DNA of 64,000 nucleotides, from assembly GCA_029204225.1 (NCBI GenBank), contig CM055100.1:33321645-33385644 (forward strand). Reading direction: 5' to 3'. Made by a program: the position numbers and the translations under genes. Position 1 is the first letter of the stretch; the number at the start of each line of letters is the position of its first letter. Under the pieces are notes generated by a model. The model was not told where the DNA came from. It did no database searches and saw only the letters and a list, made by a program, of their open reading frames with translations. This document shows, piece by piece, positions 61,324 to 64,000 of this stretch. This DNA is from Diphasiastrum complanatum (lineage: Eukaryota; Streptophyta; Lycopodiopsida; Lycopodiales; Lycopodiaceae).

Positions 61324-62780
61324 ATGGAATCGAGGATTTCCTCAAGGTCGAGTGCAGATCGACGGTCTTTATCAACTCTCCTGCATGTCGGTAAGCTGGA
61401 ATCGCATTTAATTACGGCTTTTTCCGAGACAACAGAATGAATCGCCGTTTGCATTGTGCCCCTCAGGTTTTTTATGAGATAGAATGGTAAGGCGAGAGAC
61501 TCCGAAAAATGTCAATGAAAGTATCTGGTACAAACTAGCGGCAGTAATGCAAAAAAGTGCTTGTCGCGTAGTACGGTGTGAACTAATCGTTAGTTTTCTT
61601 AAGGTTTATTAATTAGCAACCATTGATATCAGACTCATAATTGGTTCAACTTCTCAACGAAAGGTTTAACTTTCCGGCTTTCAAATTTTTTCCAGAGTAG
61701 GATAATTCCGTACATACAGTAGATATCATCAACGGATAAATGAGCACAGCCCTCTCATCGAAAAGTTAACTGCATAGACAATATTGAAAACCTTTGCTCT
61801 TTTGAAAAGTTAACTGTAGCCATTTTCCATGAATCATAATTCTCGTATTCGCATCTTGAACAGAACATAGTAAGCTGTGGAATTGATAAGTTGATGACTG
61901 ACACATTAATGTAGGCCTATCCGCCAGGGCGTTCATGAAAGTGATACATGGAGAACAAGACAAATTAACAACTATTGGACTCATCAATTACTGTGCACGT
62001 ACTCATGAAGATCAGCTTGCATAAGTTTGGAAGTAATCTGCAAATTTGAAATAAGGCATTTTAGTGGACTTTAAGTCTTTAAATCATAAGACAAGTTCAT
62101 TTTCTGCAGTTATGAGGGAAATGAGTTTATGTTTGAGGAACATAAAATGCCTTGAGATGCAAGTACTTTCCAATTGATGCTTTGAAATCATCTCAGCACG
62201 TACCACGTGAGCTAAAAGCATCCTTTTATGGCCAACCGTGTACAAGTTGTAAATGTCACAATTTCATTTGATTTTGACTACTTAGTACCGGTTCTTTGCA
62301 TGTGTTCTCTCTCTCATTGAAACTGTTCTGATATGTCTCCTTTGAAAAGTTCCCTTTCTTCATCCCATCAGTTCATAACATTTTGGTTGATTATTGAAAT
62401 AAAATGTAGGGGTACAGACATGCTTAGATAATGCATTGCAATACGTGGTAGATAATTGCACTTCATACTATATCATCCTTGGCAGGATCTGATTGTCTTG
62501 CTCCAGCTATGAGCGATGACGAAAAGGGGGAAAGAGATGTGGATGACGAGAAACGGAAGGCCAAGATGGGAACTTTCAAGGCGATGAATCTTGTCTCAAA
62601 AAAATTCCGAACCTCATTGAAGAAGAGGAGGGGAAGGAGAAGTCATGAAAGGTGTCAGTCATTGGCCATCGAAGATGTTCGAGATTTGGAGGAGCAAAAG
62701 TCCGTGGATGCTTTTCGACAAGTCCTTGTAGAAGAAAATTTACTTCCATCAAGGCTCGATGATTATCACACTCTCTTGCG
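61324..62780 (+). CDS. SEC14-like phosphatidylinositol transfer protein (SFH family), first two coding exons
   Basis: Exon 1 (61324-61390, MESRISSRSSADRRSLSTLL) ends at donor GTAAGC. Exon 2 (62486-62780) starts after TTGGCAG and ends at donor GTGAGT; phases match (HV-G-SDCLAP). The visible 120 residues show the N-terminus of plant SEC14-like SFH proteins: acidic MSDDEKGERDVDDEKRK, basic FRTSLKKRRGRRS, IEDVRDLEEQKSVDAFRQVL and LPSRLDDYHTLLR, which begins the CRAL-TRIO N-terminal domain and should continue with the RFLKARKFD-type region. No next exon is found before 64000, so the second intron exceeds 1.2 kb. Family members transfer phosphatidylinositol and phosphatidylcholine between membranes and prime phosphoinositide signalling, for instance in root-hair tip growth. 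An internal ATG (MSDDEK) is a less likely alternative start. Confidence 0.85.
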
Positions 62781-64000
62781 GTGAGTACTTGGTAGAATAG
62801 TTATATCACTCTTTCCATGCTTGCAATTGCCTACGAGCATTTCAAACAAGAATATTTTCTATGTTTTTTAACGTCTTTTTTTCATTTCACTTGAATTAAA
62901 TGGTACATCTTGATTTTTGTTCTTAAACCAAGAAAACTCAAAATGTAAAGCACTCTTTTCAACTTTCAAAGCTTCGCATTGAGTGTCCTTTAGTTTATCG
63001 CTAAAAACATCTCGAATTAGCTTATTAACAAGAAACTTCAAATCTTCCAAATTGATTTTAGTGTAGTGTTTCCACACAGTTCAGAATCGGCCTTTTCAGA
63101 ATTGGATGAATCAACATGAATCGTAGTTCTGAACTGGGTCCTTCCGAAAGAATCAACAAATTCTTTTTTTTGGCATTTTTTAGATATAATGCTAAAAAGC
63201 TATCTAATGTAATACGCATAATGTTGACAATGTGTCTAAAATCTTATAGATGTTAGATTGCTATTGAAAACATACATTTCAAAGTTCACTGTTGCTGGTA
63301 AAAAAATTGAAGATTGAAACCATATTACAATTCAGTGTTCACAAAATCACAAGTGCACATGACAATGTTGAATGGACACATTTCAAACTTCACAAACTGG
63401 ATTGCATGCTCCAACTTCCGCTTAACATTTAATCTATGATTTATTCATGATCCATCATCAGACATCCATCACACAATTTATTAGGTAAACATTTGAATAC
63501 AAATCAAAATGTGGGAAAGGCCAAAGAATCGTTAATGTCGAAAATCAAAGAACTAGTTTTGTTTTTTTGGGTCTAATTCTTTCGATTTGTCGAAAATCAA
63601 AGAACTAGTTTTGTTTTTTTGGGTCTAATTCTTTCCGATTCGAATTTGACCCGATCGATCCTTTGATGAATCACGGTTTGTTTGCCAACAAAATTCGTTC
63701 AAAATCCAGCTAAAATTTATAGGGAAACCTGCATCCTGAAGTAAGTTTACCCAAAGCTCATTAATAGAAGGAAGCAAGGCTTTGCAGTAGTTACTTAGCC
63801 ACTTAGAAAGGTCAGTTAGCGTAGTTTTACAGGCTGCTACAATAAATCTTGGTCTTTTAGGAACTTTATGAAATTTCCACGCAACACACAAAAGATTTGG
63901 GTAACAATTAAGGTTATAAGAATGACAAAAAAATTGATGATTTTTTTATTACACTCATAGTTGAAAGAGAACAAGCGTTATAAGTTCCCACTGGAGAATG
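62781..64000 (+). other. Second intron of the SEC14-like gene (incomplete)
   Basis: AT-rich non-coding DNA from donor GTGAGT to the window end. Its only clear structure is a 52-bp tandem duplication at 63537-63640. Frames on both strands lack recognisable motifs. Confidence 0.65.
63537..63640. repeat. 52-bp tandem duplication in intron
   Basis: GTCGAAAATCAAAGAACTAG starts at 63537 and 63589. The two units are nearly identical. Confidence 0.93.

Overview
The window is nuclear DNA from a land plant with a transposon-rich genome. The evidence is spliced plant genes with GT-AG introns, a plant-specific SKU5-similar multicopper-oxidase gene, a plant SEC14-like (SFH) gene with a GA-rich 5' leader, Ty1-copia and Ty3-gypsy elements primed by plant-type tRNA sites, and very long (CT)n/(GA)n microsatellites. 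The species cannot be read from the sequence; the dense mix of old and young retroelements suggests a large genome (fern, lycophyte and gymnosperm are all possible).

Layout. 1-5600: palindromic tandem repeats, an inverted pair of copia-LTR-like arms, a decayed gypsy gag-protease and a LINE endonuclease fragment. 5606-9861: a young non-autonomous copia element with TTTTG target-site duplications (TSDs), an open gag and an eroded pol. 11336-24545: pieces of an unrecognised spliced gene, ending in a DNA-methyltransferase-like motif, broken up by a 2.2-kb non-coding retroelement fragment (about 12341-14530) and a 7.3-kb non-coding LTR element (14908-22181). That element itself carries a 1.37-kb miniature LTR element (15564-16930). 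26239-29111 (minus): a complete eight-exon SKS gene, the best-supported gene here. 29112-35590: intergenic DNA with minisatellites and long microsatellites. 35590-36610 (minus): a decayed CACTA (TNP2) transposase. 37433-47239: a nest of copia elements, C containing B containing D. B and C are bounded by exact or near-exact TSDs. 47471-48357: unrecognised coding-like DNA. 48622-57958: fragments of copia and gypsy elements in series. 57960-60960: intergenic, with one strong inverted repeat. 61324-64000: the first two coding exons of a SEC14/SFH lipid-transfer gene that runs off the window.

How it fits together. Only the SKS and SEC14-like genes look functional. Most of the rest is transposon strata whose order can be read from nesting and LTR divergence. 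By eye the LTR pairs differ by about 1% (A), 1.4% (B) and 7-8% (C). Two points stand out. The nested pair at 14.9-22.2 kb has LTR ends AGTT...AACT instead of TG...CA. Several otherwise different copia LTRs share a CACACGTGTG palindrome. All identities quoted are estimates by eye; no alignment or database search was run.
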